DNA of 64,000 nucleotides from Branchinecta lynchi (Eukaryota; Arthropoda; Branchiopoda; Anostraca; Branchinectidae), in assembly GCA_023053575.1 (NCBI GenBank), contig JAKZAP010000003.1, forward strand, positions 4,750,561 through 4,814,560, read 5' to 3'. Position numbers and translations under genes: made by a program. How positions within the stretch are numbered: position 1 is the first letter of the stretch; every line of letters begins with the position of its first letter. The notes beneath the pieces were generated by a model. The model was not told the origin of the DNA. It worked only from the letters and a program-made list of their open reading frames with translations, and did not search any database. This document shows, piece by piece, positions 63,481 to 64,000 of this stretch.

Positions 63481-63624
63481 CTGAAAAATCCTAGAGGATT
63501 GATGGTGCGCCACCACATGGCGCGAAATAGGTTTTCACGATACAAACTTCGAACAGTCCATCGTGGGAATCATACACTTTGTTATCTCTTGACTTGTTCT
63601 TAATGTTTACCATTTTTGTACAGT

Positions 63625-63885
63625 GCAAAGCTGACACGTCAGCTGAATTTCATTATAGCTATAGTGTGGCCCTTCTTGGCAAGGGTCCTCGTCAGGCTCA
63701 AAGCCGCTCAAGTTGGAAAAATGAACTTTATGGGAAAACCCACAAGTTTGTTTTTCCAACTTAACCGGCTTTGAGCCTGAACAGGACCCTTGCCAAGAAG
63801 TGTTGAAATATAGCTCAAATAAAATTCAGCTGACGTATCCGTTTTGCACTTTTAAATATGATTCGCAGTCAGCTTGGGCTGAAGG
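63625..63885. repeat. R2 foldback repeat (full)
   Basis: Arms GGCCCTTCTTGGCAAGGGTC ... CAGGCTCAAAGCCGCTCAAG and the inverse GGCTTTGAGCCTGAACAGGA ... CAGCTGACGTATCCGTTTTG, ending CAGCTTGGGCTGAAGGAATA. The central hairpin is TTGGAAAAATGAACTT with its complement. Confidence 0.7.
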
Positions 63886-64000
63886 AATATTTATAATGTT
63901 TACCATTATTGTCTTTACTTAGATTGAATTGGCCATATTCCAGTTCAGCGCGCCACGTGGACTAGTTTGGATAGTGGGCAACCCTTTCTACTACTGCGAC

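Noticed and set aside
63264..63545. Whole minus-strand ORF as a small intronless gene
   Set aside because: Only 63268-63480 matches JKAMP. The N-terminal extension lies upstream of a clear splice acceptor.

Overview
The window is eukaryotic, most likely from an invertebrate animal. Host genes are split by GT-AG introns of up to 10 kb, repeats dominate, and there are no bacterial operons. I cannot name the phylum. Two host genes can be pieced together, both on the minus strand. A xanthine dehydrogenase (XDH-type) gene starts near 18.1 kb and runs off the left edge; four 5' exons are visible, each joining in the correct phase. A JKAMP-like (JNK1/MAPK8-associated membrane protein) gene enters from the right edge; two exons are visible at 63.3-63.5 and 58.0-58.1 kb.

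The centrepiece is a 14,368-bp Polinton/Maverick (polintovirus-like) element at 36087-50454. Its 587-bp terminal inverted repeats appear identical and it is flanked by a perfect 6-bp target duplication (GGTGTG). It encodes protein-primed DNA polymerase B, packaging ATPase, adenain-type protease, integrase, major and minor capsid proteins and several small proteins, with no premature stops. It therefore looks recently inserted and possibly still functional.

Four features of this element stand out. (1) The 258/238-codon gene at its left end has a promoter unlike the others: two heat-shock-element clusters, a TATA box and a probable 5'-leader intron. (2) Nine palindromic AAGTA-N2-TACTT sites lie at an exact 21-bp pitch between polymerase and ATPase. 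(3) Two genes appear to need -1 ribosomal frameshifting at canonical slippery heptamers: core protein to protease at A_AAA_AAC, and zinc ribbon to integrase at A_AAA_AAA. The integrase frame has no usable ATG. (4) Almost every other gene starts in a TAATAAATG-like context.

The rest is repeat-rich. It contains three kinds of non-LTR retrotransposon, all 5'-truncated, with (TTAC)n or (TTCC)n tails. It also contains a dispersed foldback family (R2) and two families with internal satellites, a GACAGACCGACGG-type microsatellite and terminal hairpins or inverted ends (R3 and R4; they resemble Helentron-associated or pearl-like elements). Smaller items are a 15-bp-TIR MITE family (R1), a hAT MITE with an 8-bp duplication, a TAA-flanked TIR element with an R3 copy inside, and tRNA-like sequences. 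R3 copies carry runs of poly-C and a 281-bp tandem array.

Layout: 0-18 kb, XDH exons separated by R1, R2, R3 and R4 repeats and LINEs; 18-36 kb, intergenic repeats and nested transposons; 36-50.5 kb, Polinton; 50.5-64 kb, repeats and the JKAMP-like exons. In the Polinton the left arm holds the probable early or regulatory gene and the polymerase. The right arm is a close-packed plus-strand block of integration, packaging and virion genes. The TIRs carry two copies of a small outward-facing gene.
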